From NCBI GenBank assembly GCA_029204225.1, contig CM055094.1, positions 70,765,268 through 70,829,267 of the forward strand: 64,000 bases of DNA. Reading direction: 5' to 3'. The translations under genes were made by a program, and so were the position numbers. This stretch comes from Diphasiastrum complanatum (lineage: Eukaryota > Streptophyta > Lycopodiopsida > Lycopodiales > Lycopodiaceae). Below the pieces are notes generated by a model. It was given only the letters and a program-made list of their open reading frames with translations. It was not told where the DNA came from and searched no databases. This document shows, piece after piece, positions 19,192 to 28,661 of this stretch (positions within the stretch are counted from its first letter, which is position 1; each line of letters begins with the position of its first letter).

Positions 19192-19869
19192 TCACATGAA
19201 ATAATAACTCTGCATGTGTTTTTGCCAAAGCACCATCTTCATGAGCCTCACCATCTTGGAACATAGGTTGAGGTAGATTACTTGCCTTCTCCTCCTTGAG
19301 ATGATCCAAGCTCCTCTTGGCCACAAGTCCACAAGGATTAACATCAATCTTGAAATATTACCACATCTAGTCTCACTTACTACCACATCACCATCCCTCT
19401 TGAACTCTTTCTTCTTGAAACAATTAGAAGCAAAATACCCATTCTTACCACAAAAGTAGCACTTCTTGTTGGATTTGCAACTTTTTTGTGATGACTCCTC
19501 ATCACTCTCCTCCTTTGATTTGTCCCTCTTGAAATGTTGATGTTGCTCTTCGACCCTTCCTCTTGGCTTGTCCTTCTTGAAGTAAGCTTTCACCTCTACA
19601 TCATCCTTCAATGTGTTCTTTTCATAGATGGATTTCAATGTGTCCCAAGCCTCCTTGGATGAGGTGCATGAGCCAATCTCCCACAACACTTCATTGGAAA
19701 CATTCATCTTTATGATATGTAGGGACATCCTAGCCCTTTTCTTGTATTTTTGGACCTCTTGGAGCTCTTGAGACTCCTCCTCAAGTCCTAGCACAATCTC
19801 CATCATATCTTGGGGCACCAAAATGGAGTCCATCCTCACCCTCCAAATGTCATAATTGGAGGTGTTCAA
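19192..19869 (-). CDS. copia E gag (UBN2-type) with altered zinc knuckle
   Basis: Begins in the gag N-terminus (MNTSNYDIWRVRMDSIL); the true start is probably slightly upstream, near 19890-19905. Residues 45-75 contain MSLHIIKMNVSNEVLWEI and SSKEAWDTLKSIYE, matching copia capsid. A charged linker is followed by CYFCGKNGYFASNC near residue 136, where the knuckle His is replaced by Tyr (CX2CX4YX4C), which would weaken zinc binding. From about residue 170 the sequence no longer matches and the protease is out of frame. Its LTR and primer site are at 20524 onward. Confidence 0.8.
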   Translation of the reverse strand: MNTSNYDIWRVRMDSILVPQDMMEIVLGLEEESQELQEVQKYKKRARMSLHIIKMNVSNEVLWEIGSCTSSKEAWDTLKSIYEKNTLKDDVEVKAYFKKDKPRGRVEEQHQHFKRDKSKEESDEESSQKSCKSNKKCYFCGKNGYFASNCFKKKEFKRDGDVVVSETRCGNISRLMLILVDLWPRGAWIISRRRRQVIYLNLCSKMVRLMKMVLWQKHMQSYYFM

Positions 19870-20523
19870 TCTCTAACTTGACATTAATAGGAAGGAACCT
19901 ATGGAAGCCACGAAAAGTGAAAATGATGTCTTGTAATGGATCAGAAGGTGTTGCTTTTCTCTCAATAATGGATCATTAAAGGTGCACTACTAACTCAAAT
20001 GTGAGACTTGGTGTGAGACCTATCTCACTAGCTCTACCAATCTCTCTCAAACTAGATCAAAGTCTCATCCCAAGATGGAGCATGGACAAAGTTTGGGTCA
20101 ACTTGACTCAAGCACTCAAAAGCACTCAAAAACATTCACAAAAGACTCAAATACAATTGTATTGCATGAAACTATGTGGCTATGACCTCAAAAAATTGTC
20201 TAGATCTCAAATAGACAATATTGGCAAGCTTTCCCTTGAGTTTTTGGATCAAAAAGCAAGAAGTGAGCCTAAATTGATGTGTCTACATAGGTTAGGTGCC
20301 CTACCTACATCACTTCGAGGCACATCCCATTGACTTGAAATCAATTGCACTAGAAACTACATTTACCAGTTGCTTTCCAACATGCAATCAAGCACTCGAT
20401 TCGGATCTACCTTGGAGAAACACCAACCATTCAAATTTTGGTAGATGCAAGTACACTCAAAAAGTCTTGATTTCAAGGCAAATTTTCACATCCAATTGAC
20501 ATATGCATGGATATCTTAGGCTA

Positions 20524-20535
20524 GCTCTGATACCA
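20524..20535 (-). promoter_or_regulatory. primer binding site (tRNA-iMet) of copia E
   Basis: Minus strand TGGTATCAGAGC, adjacent to the LTR end TGTTGAAATTCACAC at 20536. The leader between here and gag (19900-20523) contains no gene, only Ser/Thr-rich open frames. Confidence 0.9.
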
Positions 20536-20907
20536 TGTTGAAATTCACACATGTGGGAGTGTCACAAAGTGTGTTATTGATCTCCTAAGACTTTGTGATT
20601 GCACATAGATCACACATAGATTGAAAATCAAGATCTATTGCATAAATTTAAGGCAATCACCAAAATTGGTCAATTTTTGACACTTTTTGACTTCCTACAA
20701 ACCCAATTGCTAGAATTCTTGGCTCTAACTTCTAGGACAGCTTCAAGAGACTATGATTCATCTTTTTCCAGCGTCAATTGATGTTCAACAACCTCCTACC
20801 ATCCAATTTCATAAAAAAACAAGCAAAAATCATAAATTTTAAACCTTTCTAGGTTTTTTCACCATGTACAATTGGAAATTAATGGCAAAACCTTTTCCAA
20901 ATCCACA
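20536..20907 (-). repeat. copia E 5' LTR, outer part lost
   Basis: Starts TGTTGAAATTCACACATGTG. The first 130 bp match 30171-30295 and 53778-53902 closely; the solo LTR at 35373 is a related member. Homology is lost at about 20663, and at 20908 CACTA sequence begins. The distal end of the LTR is therefore not identifiable. Confidence 0.65.
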
Positions 20908-21348
20908 TGCTATGTGAATATATAATTCGCATGATTGTGGATACTTGATTGTGATGAATTGCAATGTCAACATTGTGGACTGAGCAAACAAAAGTTGAAA
21001 CCAACAAGTATATATCTACAATTTATTTTTTCTTTGAAAACAAAAATTATTTCAACCACAATGAAGATATGAAGATATTGCTTTAATATATAGATTTTCA
21101 GTATAGTAAGGATGTTTTAAAAGATAATTATTTTTGAAGCGTATATAAATGATCAACGTATGTTCACTAATTGTTTTATTTGGTCAATCAATTTTAGCTA
21201 GATCTTTAATAAGATATGGATTGTAGTGAAAGCATTTGATTTAAAATGAATCATAAGTGATTGTCAGATAGAACTCAAGATGAACTTGAAAAATACAAGA
21301 ATGCATTATACAGATGCAATAATTATGCAAACTATTATTTTATCATAA

Positions 21349-21354
21349 ATGGTT

Positions 21355-21408
<54 letters not shown>

Positions 21409-21414
21409 AACCAT
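21349..21414. repeat. palindrome with (AT)24 core
   Basis: ATGGTTGTG (21349-21357) and its reverse complement CACAACCAT (21406-21414) flank a pure 48-bp AT run. The whole 66 bp can fold on itself. Counterparts at 31312-31393 and 54919-55004 have longer AT runs with a GTATAC interruption. Confidence 0.9.
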
Positions 21415-21816
21415 ACCAAGATTCAAATTCATCAGCTAGTACATCTTGCAACTCATCTTCGCTTAGATGAATTTCATCATCAGTACTATAGTAATCAGAC
21501 TCTCTCAATATTGTCGTTTGTGTCAGAGTTATTCGATTCATTTATAGTATTTTCTATAATATTTAAAAAACTTGGAGATATTTCTATATCCTCATCAACG
21601 TCCATGTTTGTGTTGTCAATATTCAAGTCATCCATTTCATTCTCAATGTATGCATTTTCAAATACATGTCTTGCGTGTGGCTAACTTGAACAACATACCA
21701 CCACTTGTTGTTTAGTCGATCTGGTTGAAAAAATACCTGCACATTTAACAATGTTAAGTTAAAAAGTTTGTTCAAACAATGTCATGGAATTGCAATGAAA
21801 TAGTGTATATTACTGA

Positions 21817-22008
21817 TTATGATTGAGAAAAAATGGATGTCGAACTCATGTGACACACCTGTTCACAGTGACAAGGCAACACCAACGTGTTTGAAAAATC
21901 CATGTTTAATGTCTTGGTTGAATCGATAGCAAAAAATCCACTACGATCTCTTTTCATGGTTGCATTTGACCCTTGATAATTGATTTTGAACCATTTAACA
22001 TCAAACAA
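21817..22008 (-). pseudogene. CACTA Tnp2 C-terminal DUF4216-like domain, copy 1
   Basis: 63 open codons: MFDVKWFKINYQGSNATMKR, a Gly-Phe-Phe pair, then LVLPCHCEQVCHM. The pattern (F..W......... K.D..GF.......... L........QV.Y.) is that of DUF4216, found at the C-terminus of many plant Tnp2 transposases. An acidic tail (DDEIHLSEDELQDVLADEFE) is readable at 21400-21530. Nearly identical copies are at 31796-31987 and 55407-55598. Confidence 0.7.
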
Positions 22009-22436
22009 AAACTATTTACCATTTTCACTGAAACACACTTCATATATATCTTGAATAATTCCTACATACTCAAGCTCTCCAAAGATTGGACTTTGGTCTT
22101 GTGCACTACTCGGACTTTCTTGATTGAAAGATGCCATCACAACACAATCATAAGTTTCTCGTTTCATGTCAACTCGTTCAACGCGATGACGACGACCATA
22201 TGTCTACATTGCACTATACTTTCGATACTGCCACATATTAACTGTAATTAGGACAATAATCAATTTTTATACATGTACATTGTATTTTTACAAAAAAAAA
22301 ACAATAAAGAAACCTTCCAATCACATCCTCTTGCAAATTCCCATTCCGTGTCAGATATGACTTATCCCTTCGTATAATTCCAACCACTTATCCATCACTT
22401 TAGAATTATAGAGCATGAAAGTAGAAAATTTTTCTC

Positions 22437-22924
22437 TTAAAAAAGGATCCTTTTCTTAAGAGAACCTATACCTTGGGGTTTTTTGCCTTTTACCTCATTG
22501 TTCTCCTCATCATTCCATAGCCATGGAGTAGATGGATGTATTTGAAGCAAAATTTCAATGACATAGATAAGAGATTCTTGCACTAACCACCCATCGACCA
22601 TGCTTCCCTCTAGTCTTGTCTTTTGACGCACAATCTTTCAAAACTTTCATGAATCTCTCCAAAAAAAACATCTAGTTATAAACATTTATTGCAATGATGA
22701 GAGCAGTGGTCAATGACATAGTAAAAAAATGATGCTAAATACATTGAGGCCACAAAAATCAAGATTGTATATTTTGTACCTTGAGTGCACATAGGACCAA
22801 CAATATCAATTTTTTGGACCAAGTGCACAACCAAATGCACTTGTATGTCCAAGATGGAGGTTGGAAAATATCTCTCAAGCATACATATAGCCTCCACTAT
22901 ATCTTCATGTTTTTTTTTCCACAT
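22437..22924 (-). pseudogene. CACTA Tnp2 C-terminal core exons, copy 1
   Basis: Two adjacent open stretches with a stop or frame break between them near 22635-22676. The upstream one reads ICMLERYFPTSILDIQVHLV then IVGPMCT (Tnp2 motif LE..FP.S..D...HL..HL...GP). The downstream one reads RLEGSMVDGWLVQESLIYV (Tnp2 motif RPEG...EGY...E). Spacing fits the family if the break is ignored. Copies are at 25853-26369, 32386-32932 and 55997-56543. Confidence 0.78.
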
Positions 22925-23138
22925 CTATCTCACAAATCTCCTTGTCACACATCCATCTACATCATATTTGTAGTATATGATCATCATCATATGACTTTAT
23001 CAAACTTGCATGTAAAATAAATATGCAATAGCATAAAACGTAAATGAAAGAAATGTAAGTACTTGACAATGGATGCTTATTTGTAAATGGTATTGTGAGT
23101 TGATCAATTAGACAACCACGAACACACATTGGAAAGAT

Positions 23139-23522
23139 TTACCCATGCATCTTCAAGCAATCAAGAGATCTAAGACCATGAAGTTTTCCTTTTGTTGTGA
23201 ATGATGTTCGTAGTGAATGAGCAAAACCAATTGGCGTTCTCATCTCGCAAATGCGTACATACTTGTACTCTTCCTTGGTAAGAATCCAAGGGGCTCTTTG
23301 AATGATATGAGTATTTTCATCTATACCCAACTTTCGCCAATACTCTTCTTTTGTCTTTGATTCTTGTAGGTCTTGTCTTTCATTAATACTATCGTTTTTG
23401 CCCACCAAGTGTTTCCATAATGATTCACTCACATTTTTGAATATATCCATATGATCAAGCAAGTGATTGATCAAAAGTTTATTCCAATATGGTAGACAAT
23501 GAAAGATAGATAGTCTTTTCAT
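23139..23522 (-). pseudogene. CACTA Tnp2 central exon
   Basis: 127 open codons including LPYWNKLLINHLLDHMDIFK (family motif PYW..L...H.LD.MH...NV; the expected His reads Asp here), GIDENTHIIQRAPWILTKEE and, at the end, KLHGLRSLDC corresponding to KL.GLKSHD. The block ends near a splice donor in related copies. Only this copy and the one at 43690-44185 retain this exon within the window. Confidence 0.8.
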
Positions 23523-23552
23523 ACCATTGATTGGCTTGGTCTAAGATTCAAT

Positions 23553-23774
23553 CTAGAGCTTGTGCCGATCTTCCATGGACATCCTTGTTTCCGTCTTTCC
23601 TCCTAATCCCTTTCTTTGTGTATTTCGAAACGAATGATTCTCATGCAAGTATTTGCGATGATTTTCATATACAACTTTGCTTAGATAATGTGAGTGTCGA
23701 GCATCAATATTCGGTCCACAAATGAGACACGTGTGATATATGGAAGTTGTAAAACCTAAAGAAATCAAATGCAA
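23553..23774 (-). pseudogene. CACTA Tnp2 exon with CLICG...VYENHR block
   Basis: Reads TCLICGPNIDARHSHYLSK then VVYENHRKYLHENHSFR, the Tnp2 block usually written CP.C......L......Y.GHRR.LP..HP.R. An AG acceptor after a pyrimidine run lies near 23760, so this is the 5' edge of an exon. The next exon (23139-23522) follows on the same strand after about 30 bp. The equivalent block in the right-hand element is at 63670-63800. Confidence 0.78.
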
Positions 23775-23788
23775 TTCATATTACAACT

Positions 23789-24056
23789 TGTAAGCCCGAA
23801 CATGCACACCAAGTGTAAACTTTCACATGGTATTAGAGCCATAGTTGTGGGTGTGATTTAGGTGGGCAGTAGCTATAAAGGGCTATGCCTGGAGGGGGAG
23901 TGCTAGAAAGTGTCAAGGCTATAGCCCTTGCACAACACTCTTGGAACACAAATGGACGGGTAGGTTAGTGGTAGAGCACCCCACTGGAATGGGGGAGGTC
24001 CTAGGTTCAATCCCTAGCCCGCCAACCACACACACCAAGAGTAAAACATTTTTACA
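23789..24056 (+). mobile_element. miniature LTR (TRIM-like) element with tRNA-like LTR
   Basis: Short layout in retrotransposon order. A left LTR end stops at TTTCACA (23827). TGGTATTAGAGCC (23828-23840) is a tRNA-iMet primer site with one change. After 50 bp of interior comes a polypurine tract GGAGGGGGAG (23891-23900), then a right LTR of about 156 bp from TGCTAGAAAG (23901) to TTTTTACA (24056). The two LTR ends match (CACACCAAGTGTAAAC against CACACCAAGAGTAAAAC). The left LTR is truncated to about 40 bp, so no target duplication can be read. No protein is encoded. Alternative: chance neighbours plus a SINE. Confidence 0.55.
23954..24025 (+). tRNA. tRNA-like sequence (anticodon loop GGA), probably not functional
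   Basis: Folds as a class I cloverleaf. Acceptor GGACGGG pairs with CCCGCCA at five of seven positions. T8 and A14 are in place, and the D arm holds GTGG. The anticodon stem CCCC/GGGG has one closing mismatch and loop CTGGAAT (anticodon GGA). A five-base variable loop and a perfect T arm CTAGG-TTCAATC-CCTAG follow. GGA would be Ser, but Ser tRNAs have a long variable arm, which is missing. The A-box (TAGGTTAGTGG) and B-box (GGTTCAATCC) of a Pol III promoter are recognisable. It is best read as a tRNA-derived or SINE-head sequence inside the TRIM-like LTR. Confidence 0.55.
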
Positions 24057-24480
24057 ATTCTGCTAACTGAGAGCAGGTTCTTGGTTAGATTTAGTACGTG
24101 TAGAAATTTGGATAGCAACTTGACATCACCCTTCTAAAATTCGACCCTTACTGTTCCTTCACCATGGATCGAATGTGATGAGTTGTCTCCTAGTTGCACA
24201 ACTCGAGAGTGGGTGAAAGATTTATAATATTTGAACCAGTCTTGGTGGTGAGTCATATGTTGTGTTGCTCCATAATCGAAATATCAGGAATAGATATCAT
24301 GTTGTTCTCCGACCTTGGTCATATGGGCTTGTTGTTGGTACTACTTCTTCTTCTCATTTTTATATTTCAAAGTTTGCAGCCCTTGATTTAATGTCCACGT
24401 CCTTTTAGTATTTGTAGAATAGTTTCTACTTTGGTTGGAAAGATGAAGGATTCAAATTCGACCCTGAGTCAAAATTTAAC
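24057..24480 (-). pseudogene. copia D-family fragment (nucleocapsid to protease)
   Basis: Aligns with 18040-18540: the LTKNLLSVS block, VVQLGDNSSHS, DYGATQHMTHHQDWF (protease, with the usual Ser of DSGA changed to Tyr), then a knuckle remnant near 24390-24420. More diverged than copia D. Cut on the left by the TRIM-like element and on the right at about 24613 by CACTA sequence. 24481-24613 holds a short minus-strand Val/Ile-rich frame I cannot name. Confidence 0.65.
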
Positions 24481-24613
24481 CTAGAGCCAAAATTCCATCA
24501 TGGCTGCATATTGCTTTGGTGATAATGGCTACATCACCTTCTGGCTTGACTTCTGTGCCGTCAACATAGAAATTGAAATATCTTTTTCTTTTCGAAGAAG
24601 AGCCCGATTTCAA

Positions 24614-24980
24614 TAGAGGTAATCTTTTGATGGATATCCCATTGGAGGAATCATACAATTTGTTTTATAATCTAGAAGATGATGGTTCTATCATCAAAGA
24701 TACCAAGGGAAACATCGTCATCAATAGGATGCATGACCTTGCACTCAAATATTTTGGCCACAACTTATTCACTCCTTGGGAGCAACAAGACCAAGATGAC
24801 AAGAATAAGATACTTGCGATTTTGAATAGTGAGTTTCTTCAATCAAATAGATCTGGGGAAGTGTGGGCATTGACGAATATGTGTATGCATATTCGTCAGA
24901 AGCATCAATCCTTACGAAGATATGTTAAAATGGCAAAAAAAGGCCGGCATGGGCTTCAAAGAAAGATTGGGCAAAGGTGA
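24614..24980 (+). CDS. possible second CACTA protein (Transposase_24-like), best copy
   Basis: Open frame from the boundary with copia sequence: GNLLMDIPLEESYNLFYNLE, INRMHDLALKYFGHN, WEQQDQDDKNKILAILNSEF, then a basic RQKHQSLRRYVKMAKKGR tail. The pattern of Trp, acidic, K.I...L...F followed by Arg/Lys-rich helices resembles the plant CACTA-associated protein often annotated Transposase_24, but I am not certain. After 24980 a different frame continues WAKVIHESKHPNPDRFKQQQ, followed by a likely intron (about 25069-25200). The copies at 26842, 33405 and 57016 have a 10-bp deletion near the start that breaks this frame. Confidence 0.4.
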
Positions 24981-25735
24981 TACACGAGTCCAAGCATCCC
25001 AATCCTGATCGCTTCAAACAACAACAAGATCAATATCTTGGGCCAATCTCACCTTGGCTCCGGTGGGAAATCCAATTTACAAGCCCAATTTCTAAGTTTT
25101 TCTTTTTTAGTTTGATTTTATTATAATTATTTTAGATATGTTTTTTATTACTAATCAATTTTCGTATCTAAATGATTGCATTCGTATTTTTATAGCAAAG
25201 AGATTTTGAGAGAAAATACACGAATGCCGATTATAAGATTGGGTACCAACAAGGTTGCAACTGAATCGTCCCCATCATTAGAGAAAATCTGAACACAAAA
25301 GAGGCCTTTCAAATGGATACTCTTTATTTTTTTTCTCAACGTAGCTCCTTCAAATTGATTTGCTTTTTTTTATAAAAGAACTATAATTTTGCGTCAGGGG
25401 CAGCCCGTAAATAAGCCATTTTATTTGTAGTATAGTATGCAACTCTACAAAAAAACAGTGTAACTTTTGAACGACGATTATGGTGCCATTAGAAATCCCT
25501 CAACGAGAGCTTTTCAACGACCCCCAACATGACCAAGTTCCGAGAAAGAAGTTATGGCCAGTCAAAAGTTTTGGTCGGTCAATGCTTGGTCAACCCGATA
25601 TCTCTTTCAAGTCCAGTTGACCAGTTTGAAACTGGTCAACTAAACTTGAAAGAGGACCACTTTACAGTAGATTTTTGCGTGAACCGACAAATCAGTGAAT
25701 GTAATATAAATTATAACAAAAACAAGTTCAACTTC
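24981..25735 (+). other. CACTA-associated spacer with likely intron and palindrome
   Basis: Contains the continuation exon (24960-25065), a T-rich likely intron ending TTTTTATAG near 25195, a short exon-like piece (ERKYTNADYKIGYQQG), and a 53-bp near-palindrome at 25602-25654. Non-coding otherwise. It breaks off at about 25735, where block B begins. Confidence 0.5.
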
Positions 25736-25852
25736 CCACAAGTTCAATATAAATTCCCATTTCGTGTCAGATATGACTTATCCCTTAGTATAATTCCAAC
25801 CACTTATCCATCACTTTAGAATTATAGAGCATGAAAGTAGAAAATTTTTCTC

Positions 25853-26369
25853 TTAGAAAAGGGTCCTTTTCTTAAGAGAACCTGTACCTTGTGGTTTTTT
25901 GCCTTTTACCTCATTGTTCTCCTCATCATTCCATAGCCATGGAGTAGATGGATGTATTTTAAGCAAAATTTCAGTGACATAGATAAGAGATTCTTGCACT
26001 AACCACCCATCGACCATGCTTCCCTCTGGTCTTGTCTTTTGACGCACAAAATCTTTCAAAACTTTCATGAATCTCTCCAAAAAAAACATCTAGTTATAAA
26101 CATTTATTGCAATGATGAGAGCAGTGGTCAATGACATAGTAAAAAAATGATGCTAAATACATTGAGGCCACAAAAATCAAAATCGTATATTTTGTACCTT
26201 GAGTGCACATAGGACCAACAATATCAATTTCTTGGACCAAGTGCACAACCAAATGCACTTGTATGTCCAAGATGGAGGTTGGAAAATATCTCTCAAGCAT
26301 ACATATAGCCTCCACTATATCTTCATGTTTTTTTTCCACATCTATCTCACAAATCTCCTTGTCACACAT
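25853..26369 (-). pseudogene. CACTA Tnp2 C-terminal core exons, block B copy 1
   Basis: Same two segments as 22437-22924. One reads KHEDIVEAICMLERYFPTSI and IQVHLVVHLVQEIDIVGPM; the other FFLERFMKVLKDFVRQKTRP and EGSMVDGWLVQESLIYV. The second segment keeps Pro-Glu-Gly, unlike copy 1 (Leu-Glu-Gly). A stop between 26090 and 26094 and missing neighbours make it a pseudogene. Confidence 0.8.
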
Positions 26370-26576
26370 CCATCTACATCATACTAATGCTTGGGTTTCC
26401 CTGCTTCAAGTAATGTGGGTTGATGAATCTCACTATCACAGCCTACCAAAAGTGACCATACTAATTCTTGGGTTCCTTGCTTTTGAAATTTAGTAATGTG
26501 GGCTGTGATGATGCCTCTCACCTGACACCATCATAGCCCTCTTTCTCTGCATAGGTTTCCATTTCTTTTGTAAATA

Positions 26577-26841
26577 TTGCTTGCTGTCTCGTATTCTAAC
26601 TCTCTCGGCCTCATACTTTTCTGTTTGATCGAGAAAACAAAAACAGACACCTCATGCTACAACATAGACCATTCAGACTTCCCCCCAGGAAACCTCGTTG
26701 TCTCACTGAAAAAGAGTATCTTTGATCTCTCCAATGTCTGTGGCAAATGTCTTCTAGTATCGTGCCTCGACAATCCGGCTTGCAACACACAGGATCCGGG
26801 GGTTTTTGTAACGATTGTAGACAAATGCGATTCGGACGAGG
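26577..26841 (+). pseudogene. captured double-psi beta-barrel (expansin-like) exon, copy 1
   Basis: Reads FPPGNLVVSLKKSIFDLSNV, CGKCLLVSCLDNPACNTQDP, GVFVTIVDKCDSDE. The Cys pattern (CGKC...SC....AC) and the closing VTIVDKCDSD suit the six-stranded DPBB fold of expansin/EG45-type secreted wall proteins. The expected catalytic-type residues (HFD of expansins) are not in this segment. It ends GACGAG next to GTAATC, a plausible splice donor, so it looks like a genomic exon and not a cDNA. Full length would be over 100 codons with a signal peptide and, for expansins, a second domain; none is seen. Confidence 0.5.
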
Positions 26842-27192
26842 TAATCTTTCGATGGATATCCCATTGGAGGAATCATACAAAATTTAGAAGATGATGGTTC
26901 CATCATCAAAGATACCAAGGGAAACATCATCATCAATAGGATGCATGACCTTGCACTCAAATATTTTGGCCACAACTTATTCACTCCTTGGGAGCAACAA
27001 GACCAAGATGACAAGAATAAGATACTTGCGATTTTGAATAGTGAGTTTCTTCAATCAAATAGATTTGGGGAGGTGTGGGCATTGACGAATATGTGTATGC
27101 ATATTCGTCATAAGCATCAATCCTTACGAAGATATGTTAAAATGGCAAAAAAAGGCCGACGTGGGCTTCAAAGAAAGATTGGGCAAAGGTGA
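26842..27192 (+). pseudogene. possible second CACTA protein, block B copy 1
   Basis: As at 24614-24980, but a 10-bp deletion near 26880 removes the frame upstream of MHDLALKYFGHN. From the ATG at 26941 the frame is open for 83 codons (PWEQQDQDDKNKILAILNSE and the basic tail). Directly preceded by the DPBB exon, without spacer. Confidence 0.4.
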
Positions 27193-27814
27193 TACACGAG
27201 TCCAAGCATCCCAATCCTGATCGCTTCAAACAACAACGAGATCAATCTCTTGGGCCAATCTCACCTTGGCTCGGGTGGGAAATCCAATTTACAAGCCCAA
27301 TTTCTAAGTTTTTCTTTTTTAGTTTGATTTTATTATAATTATTTTAGATATGTTTTTTATTACTAATCATGTTTCGTATCTAAATGATTGCATTCGTGTT
27401 TTTATAGGAAAGAGATTTTGAGAGAAAATACACGAATGTCGATTATAAGATTGGGTACCAACAAGGTTGCAGCTGAATCGTCCCCATCATTAGAGAAAAT
27501 CTGAACACAAAAGAGGCCTTTCAAATGGATACTCTTTATTTTTTTTCTCAACGTAGCTCCTTCAAATTGATTTGTTTTTTTTTTTGAAAAGAACTATAAT
27601 TTTGCGTCACGGGCAGCCCGTAAATAAGCCATTTTATTTGTAGTATAGTATGCAACTCTACAAAAAAACAGTGTAACTTTTGAACAACGATTATGGTGCC
27701 ATTAGAAATCCCTCAACGAGAGCTTTTCAACGACCCCCAACATGACCAAGTTCCGAGAAAGAAGTTATGGCCAGTCAAAAGTTTTGGTCGGTCAATGCTT
27801 GGTCAACCCGATAT

Positions 27815-27867
27815 CTCTTTCAAGTCCAGTTGACCAGTTTGAAATTGGTCAATTGAACTTGAAAGAG
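27815..27867. repeat. 53-bp near-perfect palindrome (one of five)
   Basis: Left arm CTCTTTCAAGTCCAGTTGAC plus CAGTTT, single-base centre, right arm its reverse complement with a few changes (ATTGGTCAATTG here). Other copies: 25602-25654, 34378-34430, 51420-51472, 57989-58041. The copies at 34378 and 51420 differ least from perfection. Confidence 0.85.
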
Positions 27868-28230
27868 GACCACTTTACAGTAGATTTCTGCATGAACCGA
27901 CAAATCAGTGATTGTAATATGAATTATAACAAAAACAAGTTCAACTTATGGGTGGAGAGACTTACGAAATGGGCATGAAATGAACCTTGGCCACCATCGC
28001 CTAGGTGCAAGGGCCCTGCCATCTTCGTGCACTTTTTAGCACCCTCTCTTTGTTGCTTGAGACGATCTGAATCTTCTCAAAATTTTTTATTTGCAAACTT
28101 CCAATCGTATTTGTGCACGTTGTATGGCCTAGATTTGCCAACTCTCACTGCATCTCGGATCTCTGATTTGCGGTGGCTCCTCACGCTTTCCATGTGTTTT
28201 CCCATCCATATTCAGTCAAATTTCAAATCA

Positions 28231-28661
28231 GGGGCTACACATGTACATATCTTCATTTCAAATAAGCAGATTGGTTCTCTTGTGAAATGGATTTATGAAT
28301 GTTCTTGTTCTCTATCACTTTTCCTCGATCTCTCATGCTTTTATTGTATTTTGTTAATTGTTGAATCTGATTGTTATTAGGATTGCATGTTTTGTACTTT
28401 TTATGAGAGAGAAAGGGGGAGAGAGAGAGAGAGAGAGAGAGAGAGTAAGCTATCTTCATTGTGGGTATAGTGTTAATGGATGTAGTGTTAATGCTTAGGA
28501 TTAATGGATGTTAGAGTTAGCTGTGAGTCTTCCATTCATGCTGAAATCTAAACTATGCTATTGCTCTCATGGGAACGAATCTACGCATGACAACTAAATC
28601 GATGCTAAATTGATTAGATCTTGGGTTGAGGATAGGCAAGGAAAGAAACCCACTTCAATTT
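28231..28661 (+). repeat. gypsy LTR-like segment in spacer M, copy 1
   Basis: Joins block B at AAATCAGGGG/CTACACATG. It shares CTACACATGTACATATCTTC and what follows with 8778-9190, including a GA run (28429-28445) and the AGTGTTAATG segment, up to the primer site. The U3 part present at 8637-8777 is missing. Copy 3 is at 51836-52268. Confidence 0.6.

Larger units (their letters stand above)
20908..23780 (-). mobile_element. CACTA (Tnp2) element remnant, copy 1
   Basis: Minus-strand Tnp2 transposase exons are spread across this block in family order from right to left: the zinc-type CLICG segment, the PYWNKL segment, the ERYFPTSILD segment, the RPEGS segment, and the DUF4216-like tail. Neither CACTA terminus is present. 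The part 20908-22960 is shared with 30870-32940 and 54480-56550; the part to the right is unique to this copy. Introns and frame breaks separate the segments. Confidence 0.8.
25751..28230. repeat. 2.48-kb block B, first full copy
   Basis: Matches 32315-34793 at a constant offset of 6563 bp and 55926-58404, with very few differences by eye. Contents left to right: Tnp2 exons (minus), a captured expansin-like exon (plus), a CACTA-associated frame (plus), a spacer with palindrome, and an AT-rich end at AAATCAGGGG. The left edge (AAATTCCCATTTCG) is a breakpoint; the right edge joins gypsy LTR-like sequence. Confidence 0.9.

Noticed and set aside
23954-24025. Functional serine tRNA
   Set aside because: The anticodon would be GGA, but there is no long variable arm and the acceptor stem has two mismatches.
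26203-26493. Plus-strand frames over Tnp2 exons (also at 22785, 32766, 56377)
   Set aside because: They are mirror images of the Tnp2 coding strand, repeated only because the block is duplicated.
27742-27978. 78-codon frame repeated at 25529, 34305, 51347 and 57916
   Set aside because: It begins at a real ATG but spans the 53-bp palindrome, so its composition is imposed by the inverted repeat. Conservation is explained by recent duplication.
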